This document shows, piece by piece, positions 34,317 through 43,061 of a DNA stretch of 64,000 bases. This DNA comes from JANSYL01 sp965229695 (GTDB lineage: Bacteria; Pseudomonadota; Alphaproteobacteria; Rhodobacterales; Rhodobacteraceae). The stretch is taken from NCBI GenBank assembly GCA_965229695.1, contig OZ245921.1, positions 1,054,001 to 1,118,000 on the forward strand, given 5' to 3'. The notes under the pieces are model-generated. The model made no database searches, was not told where the DNA came from, and saw only the letters and a program-made list of their open reading frames with translations. Made by a program: the position numbers and the translations under genes. Position 1 is the first letter of the stretch. The number at the start of each line of letters is the position of its first letter.

Positions 34317-34730
34317 TTACGCCCCAATTGAGGGCGCGCGCAGGATCTGGACGCCATTGATGCGCCATCCCGCATCGGTTTCGATCATTTGATAGCCCAG
34401 CACATGGGCGGTGCCGGATTGATCGATCACTTCGACGCGCTGCACGATCACGCTGCCAAGCTGCTGTAGATCGATGAAACTGACCTGGCCGGGATCCCAA
34501 ACCATCGGGTAACCCTGCTGGACCATACGGGCGAAATTGCCGGGGGTCTGGAACAGGCGCTGAATGTTGGGGCTGGCATATTGCCAGGCCGCTTCGGCAT
34601 CCTCGGCCGTGAAGGCGTTGAATTGGCTGGCGATTGTGGATTCGATCTCAGGGTTGGGGGTCAGAACCTCCTGCGCCTGGGCCCAGCTGGTCATCAGGAT
34701 CATCGTCAGTGCCAAACCAATCCGCCGCAT
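34317..34730 (-). CDS. DUF4864 exported protein
   Basis: This 137-residue protein has a signal peptide (RRIGLALTMILMTSWAQAQ). The DUF4864 pattern is ESTIASQFNAFTAEDAEAAWQYASPNIQRLF...FARMVQQGYPMVWDP, followed by GYQMIETDAGWRINGVQIL. The fold is probably NTF2/SnoaL-like. It is periplasmic or secreted, and its function is unknown. Confidence 0.85.
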   Translation of the reverse strand: MRRIGLALTMILMTSWAQAQEVLTPNPEIESTIASQFNAFTAEDAEAAWQYASPNIQRLFQTPGNFARMVQQGYPMVWDPGQVSFIDLQQLGSVIVQRVEVIDQSGTAHVLGYQMIETDAGWRINGVQILRAPSIGA

Positions 34731-34796
34731 CGCCGCACGCCTTTTCCTGCCATTCCATCATCGGAAAAGCCTAGGGCAGTGCGGCCTGCGGTCAAA

Positions 34797-36443
34797 TCAG
34801 GCGACGAGTTTGCCGGAAAGGCCATCTGCGATCAGGGCCTTGGTTTCCTCGATCCCATAAAGCGCGATGAAGCCACCAAAACGGGGGCCCTGGCTGGCGC
34901 CAAGCAGCACCTCATAAAGGCCCGAGAACCAGGCACGCAGCGGATCGAACCCATGGGTTTTGCCGATGGCAAAAACGATGGATTGCAGGAATTCTTCATC
35001 CTGCCAGTTCACCTCGGGCAAGGGCATATCCTTGCCTTCCTGCGCGTTTTTGCGGGCGATCACGTCAAGCGCTTTGTCGGCCTCGCCGAGGCAAGCCACC
35101 AATTCCTCCATCGCGGCGCGTTCTTGATCGGTCGCTTCGCGGAAGCGCTTGGTCGGCTTCACAAAATCATTGTAGTAGCGCACGGCGAAGCCAGCGGCCT
35201 GATCCAGATCGGGGTGGGTTTCGGGCGCGGCGTCGGGTGCATAACGCCGGATAAAGCCCCAGAGCGCATCCTTATCCTCGGCATGCGCGACGGAGGCCAG
35301 ATTCAGCAGCATCGCAAAGCTAACCACCATGTTCGAGGCGGGCACGTTGTGGCCATGGATGTGATAGACAGGGTTGGCAAGGCGCTTATCGGCATCTTGG
35401 GCCGCATAAGCCCGCAACTGCTGGTGGTATTCATCCACCGCCTTCGGAATCACATCAAAATAGAGCCGCTTGGCGGTTTTGGGTTTGCCAAACATGAAAT
35501 AGCTGAGCGACTCGGTCGAGGCATAGGTCAGCCATTCATCGATGCTGATGCCGTTGCCCGAGGATTTTGAGATTTTCTGGCCGTTTTCATCCAAGAACAG
35601 CTCATAGGTGAAATGCTCAGGCGCTTGCTGGCCCAGGATTTCGCAAATCCGGTCGTAGATCGGCGTGTTGGTGCTGTGATCCTTGCCATACATCTCGAAA
35701 TCGACGCCAAGCGCTGCCCAGCGGGCACCGAAATCGGGCTTCCATTGCAGTTTCACATTGCCGCCGGTGACCGGCAGTGTCCATTCGCGGCCATCTTCAT
35801 CGTCGAAGGTGATGGTGTGATCGGCAGCGTTGACCTGCTTCATCGGCACGTAGAGGACGCGGCCGGTTTCGGGATGGATCGGCAGGAAAATCGAATAGGT
35901 CTGCTGTCGTTCCTCGCGCAGGCTTTTCAGCATCACTTTCATAATGTCGCCATAGCGTTCGACGGCGCGTTTCAGGACCTCATCAAACTGGCCAGTATTG
36001 TAGAACTCGGTCGCGCTGATGAAATCGTATTGAAAACCGAACGTATCCAGGAACCGGCGCAGCATGGCGTTGTTATGATCGCCAAAGCTGTCATGGGTGC
36101 CAAAGGGATCGGGCACGGCTGTCAGCGGCTTTTGCAAATGCTCGGCCAGCATGTCCTGCTGCGGCACATTACCGGGCACTTTGCGCATCCCGTCCATATC
36201 GTCGGAAAAACAGATCAGCCGGGTCGGAATGTCCGAAATCACCTCGAAGGCGCGGCGCACCATCGTCGTGCGCAAAACTTCGCCGAAGGTCCCGATATGC
36301 GGCAGGCCCGAGGGGCCATAGCCGGTTTCAAACAGGACGTAACCCTTTTCCGGCGGCGTGTTTTCATAGCGTTTGAGGATGCGGCGCGCCTCTTCAAAAG
36401 GCCAAGCTTTCGAGCGCATCGCGGCATCACGCAGATCAGTCAT
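34797..36443 (-). CDS. lysS: Lysyl-tRNA synthetase, class I
   Basis: The 548-residue product is the archaeal-type class I LysRS found in Alphaproteobacteria. It charges tRNA-Lys. It has GPSGLPHIGTFGE (HIGH-like motif) near the N-terminus and KISKSSGN (KMSKS-like) in the middle, on a Rossmann catalytic domain, with a helical C-terminal part. I chose the ATG at 36443 (MTDLRDAAMRSKAWPFEEAR). An ATG at 36455 is equally possible because ribosome sites are poor; 36512 is less likely. Confidence 0.95.
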   Translation of the reverse strand: MTDLRDAAMRSKAWPFEEARRILKRYENTPPEKGYVLFETGYGPSGLPHIGTFGEVLRTTMVRRAFEVISDIPTRLICFSDDMDGMRKVPGNVPQQDMLAEHLQKPLTAVPDPFGTHDSFGDHNNAMLRRFLDTFGFQYDFISATEFYNTGQFDEVLKRAVERYGDIMKVMLKSLREERQQTYSIFLPIHPETGRVLYVPMKQVNAADHTITFDDEDGREWTLPVTGGNVKLQWKPDFGARWAALGVDFEMYGKDHSTNTPIYDRICEILGQQAPEHFTYELFLDENGQKISKSSGNGISIDEWLTYASTESLSYFMFGKPKTAKRLYFDVIPKAVDEYHQQLRAYAAQDADKRLANPVYHIHGHNVPASNMVVSFAMLLNLASVAHAEDKDALWGFIRRYAPDAAPETHPDLDQAAGFAVRYYNDFVKPTKRFREATDQERAAMEELVACLGEADKALDVIARKNAQEGKDMPLPEVNWQDEEFLQSIVFAIGKTHGFDPLRAWFSGLYEVLLGASQGPRFGGFIALYGIEETKALIADGLSGKLVA

Positions 36444-36552
36444 CGGTTCGTCCATCGGGTTCAGGGTCACGTCAAGCGCCCCCGCACTATTGCTCCGCCG
36501 CGCGGGCGTCAATAAATAGCGGCTAAACCTATCCGCAAAAGAAAGCAGACCG

Positions 36553-36972
36553 ATGTCCGATCAGATCAGCATGACCGCCGAAGATGCCTTGGTTGCCGTG
36601 ATGGTCGCCGTGTCTGTATCGGACGAAAACATCCGCACCGCCGAGTTGGTGAAGATCGAACAGATCGTCAATCACTTGCCAGTATTTGGCAGCTACGATG
36701 CCGACCGGATGCGGGTTGTGGCCAATACGGTCTTTGAGCTTTTCGAGGTTGAAGATGGGTTGGATGCGCTTTTCGGCCTGGTCTCCGAAGCTTTGCCCGA
36801 ACGGCTTTACGAGACCGCTTATGCGATTGCCTGTGACGTGGCCGCCGCCGATGGCAGCCTGGCACAGCCAGAATTGCGGTTCTTGGAAGAACTTCGGCAT
36901 TCGCTGGATATCGACCGGCTGCACGCGGCAGCCATCGAACGCGGCGCGCGCGCACGGCATGTCACGCTTTAA
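36553..36972 (+). CDS. TerB-like (tellurite-resistance family) helical protein
   Basis: This 139-residue all-helical protein has two TerB/DjlA-like repeats: TAEDALVAVMVAVSVSDENIRTAELVKIEQIV and LYETAYAIACDVAAADGSLAQPELRFLEELR, each with the acidic D...E metal-site pattern. No other ter gene is nearby, so a tellurite role is not implied. It is divergent from lysS and convergent with dacB. Confidence 0.85.
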   Translation: MSDQISMTAEDALVAVMVAVSVSDENIRTAELVKIEQIVNHLPVFGSYDADRMRVVANTVFELFEVEDGLDALFGLVSEALPERLYETAYAIACDVAAADGSLAQPELRFLEELRHSLDIDRLHAAAIERGARARHVTL

Positions 36973-36978
36973 GCGCGA

Positions 36979-38460
36979 TCAGCCATAGGCGGCCGCCCAA
37001 CGTTCCACCAATTGCTGCTGGAGCCATCGCGCCCGACGGCTATAAGTGCGCCCGCCTTCGGGGCGTTCGCGTTGCGCTTCGGTTAGGGCGTTGCGGCGCG
37101 GGACGTCGGCACAGAAAATGCCAAAGGCCAGATCGCGGCCACCGGGGCTCCGCGCATAGCCCGCCAAGGTCGAAACGAAGTTCAGGGTTCCGGTTTTGGC
37201 GACAATTTCAAGCGGATGATCCTCAATTGGCACGCCGTCGGCATTTCGGATCGGGATGGTTTTCATCATGCGCCGAAGCATCCCGTCGGGGCCTGCCGCG
37301 ACCAGGGCCTGGGTCATATCAGCGGGGCGAATGCGGCTTTGATCGCCCAGGCCTGAATGATCGACAAAATCGGCCTGACGTGATCCCAAACGCTGCTGCA
37401 TCCAGACACTCATCGCCTCGGCGGATTCAGCCAGACTAACGGGCCGCACACCGCCCGCTTGCGTGGCATGCAGCCCTACAACCTCTGCCGTCAGGTTCGT
37501 GGACCAACGCATCATACCGCGCAGAATATCCTCCAACGGGTCGCTGATATGTTCGACCAGCACCACAGCCTCGACCGGCACCTCATCGGAAAACGCAACC
37601 TCGTTCAGGACCAAGCCATTGCTGCGAGCCAAGCTTTGAAAGACCTCGGCAAAATAGGCCGCCGGCCGTCGCACGGGCAGCCAACGCGCGCCACCATTGC
37701 CCAGCGCGCCACGGGCGACGGTCCAATGATCACGGCCCTCCACCTGGTCATAGGTGTAGACCGGCACCGTGCGCTCGGCGATTTGCATCCGCGCCAGACG
37801 CACCGGCGGGCGTACATTTTCCGACCGCGCGTCCATCGTCACGGCATAATCTTCGGCCTCACGCGTCCATTCAAAATGAACCCGGTTGAAATTCAGGTTA
37901 AGCCCAGAAATCGCAGGGTTATAGCCAACGTGATCGGGCTGAATCGGGTCAATTTCGTAAATGCGCGGCAGCGCGCCTGAGGCGATCATCAACCGCCCCG
38001 TGACCTGACGCAGGCCCAGATCGCGGAGGTTGCGCGCCATATTGGCCAAAGCATCGGTATCAAAAAGCGGGTCGCCCGCGCCCACAAGCCACAGGTCGCC
38101 ATCCAACCGGCCATTGTCGATTGGGCCATGCGCCTCGATCAGCGTGCGGAACCGAAAGCCCGGCCCAAGCCGGTCGAGCCCATAGGCGCAGGTGATCGCT
38201 TTCGTGACGCTGGCAGGCGGCATGCCAAAAAGCGGGTTGCGCGTTTCGAGCATTTCGCCGGTCTGGGCATCAGCGACGGCAAACCCAATACGGCCACCCA
38301 GCGCGGCGGTGGCAATCAGCTCATCCGCGGGCGTGATGGCTTGGCGAAACAAATCGCCCGGTCGCCGCCAGGGGCGCAACGACACCTCGGGCGCGGCGGC
38401 GAAACCGGCTTGGGCAGTGCTGGCAATTGCACCGCTTAGAAATGCGCGTCTGGTAACCAT
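36979..38460 (-). CDS. dacB: D-alanyl-D-alanine carboxypeptidase/endopeptidase (PBP4 family)
   Basis: This 493-residue S13-family enzyme has a Tat/Sec-like leader (TRRAFLSGAIASTAQAGFAAA). The nucleophile motif is S84-V-T-K87, the SxN motif is STN, and the KTG motif is in AKTGTLNFVS. An extra domain between SxxK and SxN is typical of PBP4. It acts in the periplasm, trimming peptidoglycan stem peptides or crosslinks. It follows nadD on the same strand after a 186-base gap. Confidence 0.95.
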   Translation of the reverse strand: MVTRRAFLSGAIASTAQAGFAAAPEVSLRPWRRPGDLFRQAITPADELIATAALGGRIGFAVADAQTGEMLETRNPLFGMPPASVTKAITCAYGLDRLGPGFRFRTLIEAHGPIDNGRLDGDLWLVGAGDPLFDTDALANMARNLRDLGLRQVTGRLMIASGALPRIYEIDPIQPDHVGYNPAISGLNLNFNRVHFEWTREAEDYAVTMDARSENVRPPVRLARMQIAERTVPVYTYDQVEGRDHWTVARGALGNGGARWLPVRRPAAYFAEVFQSLARSNGLVLNEVAFSDEVPVEAVVLVEHISDPLEDILRGMMRWSTNLTAEVVGLHATQAGGVRPVSLAESAEAMSVWMQQRLGSRQADFVDHSGLGDQSRIRPADMTQALVAAGPDGMLRRMMKTIPIRNADGVPIEDHPLEIVAKTGTLNFVSTLAGYARSPGGRDLAFGIFCADVPRRNALTEAQRERPEGGRTYSRRARWLQQQLVERWAAAYG

Positions 38461-38579
38461 AAACTAAAAATTCCAGTGTTCTGTCCAAGTGTTACCCGGT
38501 GCGGGCGGGCGCGCTCAAGCTTTTCAAACTGGGGCAAAGCCGCACGCCGGATCAGCCTGGCCCGCCACATCCGCAGCGA

Positions 38580-38613
38580 TATGACCGGTAAATGCGAAAT
38601 CCCTATGACCGGT
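38580..38613. repeat. TATGACCGGT direct repeat upstream of dacB
   Basis: TATGACCGGT occurs at 38580-38589 and 38604-38613, 24 bp apart, in the nadD-dacB gap. It could be a pair of protein-binding sites for dacB transcription. Nothing else is recognised in this gap. Confidence 0.35.
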
Positions 38614-38646
38614 TTGCGGCGCGGCATTGCGGAAACGCAAAAACCG

Positions 38647-39255
38647 TTAACCCGATGACCAGTTACCCTTGGCCCGAATTTCGGAGGACGAGATATCAAC
38701 CATCGGCACATTCACAAAACACCAGGCCGGGGCCTCGGCATAGGGCAACAAATGCGCATGGCTGGCCGGAAGCTTTGCAGACCGAAATACCTGTGCCGCC
38801 TTGGCCATGCGGGCCGAAATACGCTGACCGGGGCGGGCCAAAACGCCCACAGGCACGGTGCGCATAATCCAATCCCACCTTTGCCAGCGATGGAACTGGG
38901 CCAAATTATCGGCCCCCATCAGCCAGACAAAGCGCGTGCCAGGGTAAAGCGCGCGTAGGGTTTCAATGGTTTGCCCCGTATAGCGCGTGCCAATCCGCGC
39001 CTCGATATCCGTCACGGAAATGCGTGGGTGGGTCACCAAGGCGCGGGCGGCTTCCATCCGGCGCGGCAAAGGTGCGGGGCCGTTTGCCTTCAGCGGATTG
39101 CCGGGCGACACCAGCCACCAGACCCGATCCAGGCCAAAGCGTTTCAGCGCCTCGCGGCTGACATGGACATGGCCCGCATGGGGCGGATCGAAAGACCCGC
39201 CGAACAGCCCAATCGCCTGGCCCGGCCGTGCATATGGCAGATCGTGGCGCAGCAA
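38647..39255 (-). CDS. nadD: Nicotinate-nucleotide adenylyltransferase
   Basis: This 202-residue enzyme makes deamido-NAD from nicotinate mononucleotide and ATP. It has the nucleotidyl-transferase GLFGGSFDPPHAGHV motif near the N-terminus, the substrate loop FVWLMGADNLAQFHRW and the ISSSEIR motif at the C-terminus. The length is usual. It is divergent from ettA. In many Rhodobacterales nadD sits near rsfS; that gene is not seen here. Confidence 0.96.
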   Translation of the reverse strand: MLRHDLPYARPGQAIGLFGGSFDPPHAGHVHVSREALKRFGLDRVWWLVSPGNPLKANGPAPLPRRMEAARALVTHPRISVTDIEARIGTRYTGQTIETLRALYPGTRFVWLMGADNLAQFHRWQRWDWIMRTVPVGVLARPGQRISARMAKAAQVFRSAKLPASHAHLLPYAEAPAWCFVNVPMVDISSSEIRAKGNWSSG

Positions 39256-39400
39256 ATGCGACCCCTCCCGTGAACTCCGCTGCGCGTCCTAACATGGGGT
39301 GCCAAACGGGGGAAGGGCACCGTCGATCCATGCGATTGCCCATCCCGCCCGGCCTTAGTATCAAGCGCCAATCGGCACAGTTTCGGACGGAGCGGCGCGC

Positions 39401-41056
39401 ATGGCCTCGTATCAATATGTTTACCACATGGATGGTGTCTCCAAGACCTATCCAGGCGGCAAAAAATGCTTTGAAAACATCCGCCTCAGCTTTCTGCCCG
39501 GGGTGAAGATCGGCGTTGTCGGCGTCAACGGCGCGGGTAAATCGACGCTGATGAAGATCATGGCCGGGTTGGACAAAGATTTCACCGGCGAGGCCTGGGC
39601 CGCCGAAGGGGCCAAAGTGGGCTACCTGCCGCAGGAACCGCAGCTCGACGAAAGCTTGACTGTGCGCGACAACGTGATGCTGGGCGTGGCCGAGAAAAAG
39701 GCCAAGCTCGACCGGTTCAACGAGTTGGCGATGAACTATTCTGACGAAACCGCCGATGAGATGGCGGCACTGCAGGATGAAATCGACTCGAACAACCTAT
39801 GGGATCTCGACAGCCAGATCGATGTCGCGATGGAGGCTTTGCGCTGCCCACCCGATGACGCGATGCCCGAAAACCTGTCGGGCGGGGAACGTCGCAGGGT
39901 GGCGCTGTGCAAGCTGCTGCTGGAAGCGCCCGATATGCTGTTGTTGGACGAACCGACCAACCACCTGGACGCGGAAACCATCGCCTGGCTGCAGCAACAC
40001 CTGATCGATTACAAAGGCACCTGCCTGATCGTCACCCACGACCGCTATTTCCTGGACGATATCACCGGCTGGATTCTGGAGCTGGATCGCGGGCGCGGTA
40101 TTCCTTACGAGGGCAATTACTCAGCCTGGCTGGAGCAAAAGGCCAAACGGCTGGAACAAGAAGCGCGCGAGGACAAATCGCGCCAGAAAACGCTCGAACG
40201 CGAGTTGGAGTGGATCCGTGCAGGTGCCAAAGCGCGCCAGGCCAAACAGAAAGCCCGGATCAACGCCTATGAGGAACTGGCCGGCCAGTCCGAACGCGAG
40301 AAAATCACCCGCGCCCAAATCGTCATTCCCAACGGCCCGCGGCTGGGCGGCAAGGTGATCGAGGTCAGCAATCTGAAAAAGGGCTATGGTGATAAGCTTC
40401 TGATCGAAGATCTTAGTTTTGCCCTGCCCCCTGGCGGCATCGTCGGTGTGATCGGCCCCAACGGTGCGGGCAAATCCACGCTCTTCCGCATGCTGACGGG
40501 TCAAGAAACCCCCGATGAAGGCGCGCTCGAGATGGGCGAGACGGTGCAGCTGTCTTATGTCGACCAGTCCCGCGACGCACTGGATGCCAATGCCACGGTT
40601 TGGGAGGAAGTCTCGGGCGGGGCCGAGATCATTCAACTGGGCGACGCCCAGATGAACAGCCGCGCCTATTGCAGCGCCTTTAATTTCAAAGGCGGCGATC
40701 AGCAGAAAAAGGTCGGGTTGCTTTCGGGTGGGGAACGCAACCGGGTGCATATGGCGAAGCTCCTGAAATCGGGTGGCAATGTCCTGTTGCTCGACGAGCC
40801 GACCAACGATTTGGACGTCGAAACCTTGCGCGCCCTAGAAGACGCACTGGAAGATTTCGCGGGCTGCGCCGTGATCATCAGCCACGACCGCTTTTTCCTC
40901 GACCGTCTCTGCACGCATATCCTGGCCTTTGAGGGCGAGGCGCATGTGGAATGGTTCGAGGGCAATTTCGAGGATTACGAGGAAGACAAGAAACGCCGCC
41001 TGGGCCCCGATGCGTTGGAGCCAAAGCGGGTGAAATATAAGAAGTTTGTGCGGTAA
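39401..41056 (+). CDS. ettA: Energy-dependent translational throttle protein (ABC-F)
   Basis: This 551-residue soluble protein has two ABC ATPase domains: Walker A GVNGAGKST and GPNGAGKST, signature LSGGE twice, and DEPTNHLD/DEPTNDLD. The P-site interaction linker (about residues 245-310, coiled and basic) lies between them. There is no membrane domain. EttA binds the ribosomal E site and gates translation according to energy charge. GGAG precedes the ATG. A terminator follows. Confidence 0.97.
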   Translation: MASYQYVYHMDGVSKTYPGGKKCFENIRLSFLPGVKIGVVGVNGAGKSTLMKIMAGLDKDFTGEAWAAEGAKVGYLPQEPQLDESLTVRDNVMLGVAEKKAKLDRFNELAMNYSDETADEMAALQDEIDSNNLWDLDSQIDVAMEALRCPPDDAMPENLSGGERRRVALCKLLLEAPDMLLLDEPTNHLDAETIAWLQQHLIDYKGTCLIVTHDRYFLDDITGWILELDRGRGIPYEGNYSAWLEQKAKRLEQEAREDKSRQKTLERELEWIRAGAKARQAKQKARINAYEELAGQSEREKITRAQIVIPNGPRLGGKVIEVSNLKKGYGDKLLIEDLSFALPPGGIVGVIGPNGAGKSTLFRMLTGQETPDEGALEMGETVQLSYVDQSRDALDANATVWEEVSGGAEIIQLGDAQMNSRAYCSAFNFKGGDQQKKVGLLSGGERNRVHMAKLLKSGGNVLLLDEPTNDLDVETLRALEDALEDFAGCAVIISHDRFFLDRLCTHILAFEGEAHVEWFEGNFEDYEEDKKRRLGPDALEPKRVKYKKFVR

Positions 41057-41095
41057 CTAGACCGGTTCCGCCAAGCAGCTTTTTGCCAAATGCCT

Positions 41096-41120
41096 AAGGG
41101 CCGCATGACGCGGCCCTTTT
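41096..41120 (+). terminator. Intrinsic terminator after ettA
   Basis: AAGGGCCGC and GCGGCCCTT form a 9-bp stem around ATGAC, followed by TTTT-rich sequence. Confidence 0.9.
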
Positions 41121-41151
41121 GCCATTCCCCCCGCCGACCTAGAACCAGAGT

Positions 41152-42333
41152 ATGACCCAAGCGTCCCAACCCATTTCCTGTGACATCGTTGTACTCGGCG
41201 GAGGGCCTGCCGGGTCCGCTGCGGCGGCCACGGCGGCGCAGGCGGGGCATTCGGTAGCGCTGGTTGATAAGGCGGTCTTCCCGCGTGACAAGCTATGTGG
41301 GGGGCTTTTCACCGGGCGGTCACGCCTGCGCTATCGTGAGATTTTTGGCCGCGATATCCCTGAGAAGCTGTTCGAGGAACGCCGCAAGATCGCCTTTCAT
41401 CTTGATGGCAAGGATATGGGCCGGATGGATGACGTGCCACCGATGTATCTGTCGATGCGTTGGGATCTGGATCACCATCTGTTGCAATTGGCCGAGACAG
41501 CGGGCGCCGAGCTATTGCTTGGGCAGCGCGGCACCGAGCTTGATCTTGAAGCGGGCGCGCTGCGGCTGCGGTCGGGGGCGGTTTTGCGCTATAAGGTTTT
41601 GATCGGAGCCGATGGGGTAAATTCTGCCGTTGCCCGCGCGCTTTTTGGTCGGGCGTTCGACCCGCAGACTATTGGATTTGCATTGGAAAAGGAGCTGCCG
41701 CCGTTATCCAACCCGGATATCGCCAGCACCGTGCGTGTCGATTTCAACGCTGCCGATTGGGGGTATGGGTGGAGCTTTCCCAAACGCGGCAGCACCACGG
41801 TGGGCATTGGCGGCGTCCAGGTCCGGAACCCCGATATGAAAGCACGTTTGCGGGCCTATGGCGCGCTGCTGGACCAAGGCGATGTGGAGGGGATGAAAGG
41901 CCATTTTCTGCCCTTTGGCGATTTCAAGAAACGACCGGGGAAAGGCAATGTGGTTTTGGCCGGGGACGCTGCGGGTTTTGTGGACCCGATCACGGGTGAG
42001 GGCATTGGATACGCCTTGGAAAGCGGTCAGATGGCGGCGCAGGCTGGCATAGAAGCTTTGGCGGCAAATGCCCCGGCCAGGACCGCCAGGATCTATCAGC
42101 GCAAAACGCGAACGCTGCGACGGGAATTGACCATCGCCCGCGTGTTGCGACCGATTGTGTTCTCAAAACCCATGGCGCCGGTGTTTCGTCGGTCCTTTGC
42201 GGGCTCACAAAAGGTGAAACGGGCCTATATGCGCATGTTGGCCGGCGAAACGGACTACCCCGCGCTGTTGCGCCTCGTCGCACGGCGTTTGCCCGCCGCG
42301 GTTTGGCGCAGCCTAAGGGGCAGTGCGCGGTAG
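41152..42333 (+). CDS. Geranylgeranyl-reductase-family FAD oxidoreductase
   Basis: This 393-residue flavoprotein has the N-terminal FAD motif VVLGGGPAGSAAAATAAQAG, a CGGLF segment (like the CxG substrate motif of the GGR family), and the internal GDAAGFVDPITGEGIGYALESG. Family members reduce isoprenoid side chains or act as generic monooxygenase-like reductases. No bacteriochlorophyll or carotenoid genes are visible here, so a photosynthetic role is not supported. The substrate is unknown. Confidence 0.88.
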   Translation: MTQASQPISCDIVVLGGGPAGSAAAATAAQAGHSVALVDKAVFPRDKLCGGLFTGRSRLRYREIFGRDIPEKLFEERRKIAFHLDGKDMGRMDDVPPMYLSMRWDLDHHLLQLAETAGAELLLGQRGTELDLEAGALRLRSGAVLRYKVLIGADGVNSAVARALFGRAFDPQTIGFALEKELPPLSNPDIASTVRVDFNAADWGYGWSFPKRGSTTVGIGGVQVRNPDMKARLRAYGALLDQGDVEGMKGHFLPFGDFKKRPGKGNVVLAGDAAGFVDPITGEGIGYALESGQMAAQAGIEALAANAPARTARIYQRKTRTLRRELTIARVLRPIVFSKPMAPVFRRSFAGSQKVKRAYMRMLAGETDYPALLRLVARRLPAAVWRSLRGSAR

Positions 42334-42417
42334 GGCGCATAAGTGGCCTGGATCGTTTTGCTCGCTTTCAGCGCGATCCGCAGTATCATCACCGGGGTTT
42401 CGGCAGGAGACGGTGGT

Positions 42418-42951
42418 ATGAAAGCGATCTTTTCGACGGCATTGGCCTTAATGCTGATGGTCCTGCCAATGAAAGCCCCGGCCCAAAGCGCCGAAGAAAC
42501 CGCCTTTGTGCGCGCGTTGATGGAATCAATGAACGCCCTTTCCGTCCGTTTCAACCGAGAGGTTTGCGGGTTTGTTCTGCGCGACCCCGATGGCAGCTAC
42601 AGTTCAACCAAAGCCTCCTGGGGCGGGCCCGCCTCCTGCGCATCCGAGCCTTTGGAAGCGGGGGTTGAGGTCGTTTCTTCCTGGCACACCCATGCAGCTT
42701 GGGCCGAAGGTTATGATGGGGAAGTACCCTCGACCCAGGATGTCGAAGGCGACATGGCCTTTGGTGTGAACGGATGGGTCGGCACACCGGGCGGACGGTT
42801 GTGGTTCGTCGATGGCGCGACCGGAACGGTGCGGCAAAGCTGTGGGCGCGATTGTTTGCCGGTCGATCCGAACTTCTTTCCCGAAGAACATGGGCCGGTG
42901 GCCGAGGTTTATACGCTCGACGCGTTGTTTGCGCGGTTCGGCGGGCGGTAG
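42418..42951 (+). CDS. Secreted DUF4329/JAMM-like protein
   Basis: From the ATG at 42418, with GGAG 8 bases upstream, the product is 177 residues. A signal peptide ends near APAQS. The mature part shows E48 in NREVCGFVL, H90 and H92 in SWHTHAAW, and S105/D108 in STQD. This is the E...HxH...SxxD zinc pattern of JAB/JAMM enzymes and matches DUF4329. It may be an exported metallopeptidase or amidase; the target is unknown. A repeat element follows the stop. Confidence 0.78.
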   Translation: MKAIFSTALALMLMVLPMKAPAQSAEETAFVRALMESMNALSVRFNREVCGFVLRDPDGSYSSTKASWGGPASCASEPLEAGVEVVSSWHTHAAWAEGYDGEVPSTQDVEGDMAFGVNGWVGTPGGRLWFVDGATGTVRQSCGRDCLPVDPNFFPEEHGPVAEVYTLDALFARFGGR

Positions 42952-42953
42952 GA

Positions 42954-43013
42954 TTTTGGGGCGCTGCCCCCGGCCCTCGCGGGCCTCCCCCGCCATATTT
43001 TCGGGAAAAAGAT
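42954..43013 (+). repeat. GC-rich intergenic repeat, copy C
   Basis: GGGGCGCTGCCCC and CGGCCCTCGCGGGCC hairpins are followed by CCCCCGCCATATTTTCGGG. It follows the DUF4329-like stop in the same orientation and may act as a terminator. Confidence 0.7.
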
Positions 43014-43061
43014 AGAGGAGGCGCGCGGCAGGTTTGACCCGCCGCGCTTGCGGGCGATCGG

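Noticed and set aside
41152..42333. Bacteriochlorophyll geranylgeranyl reductase (BchP)
   Set aside because: The fold fits, but no photosynthesis genes are nearby and specific BchP motifs are not clear.
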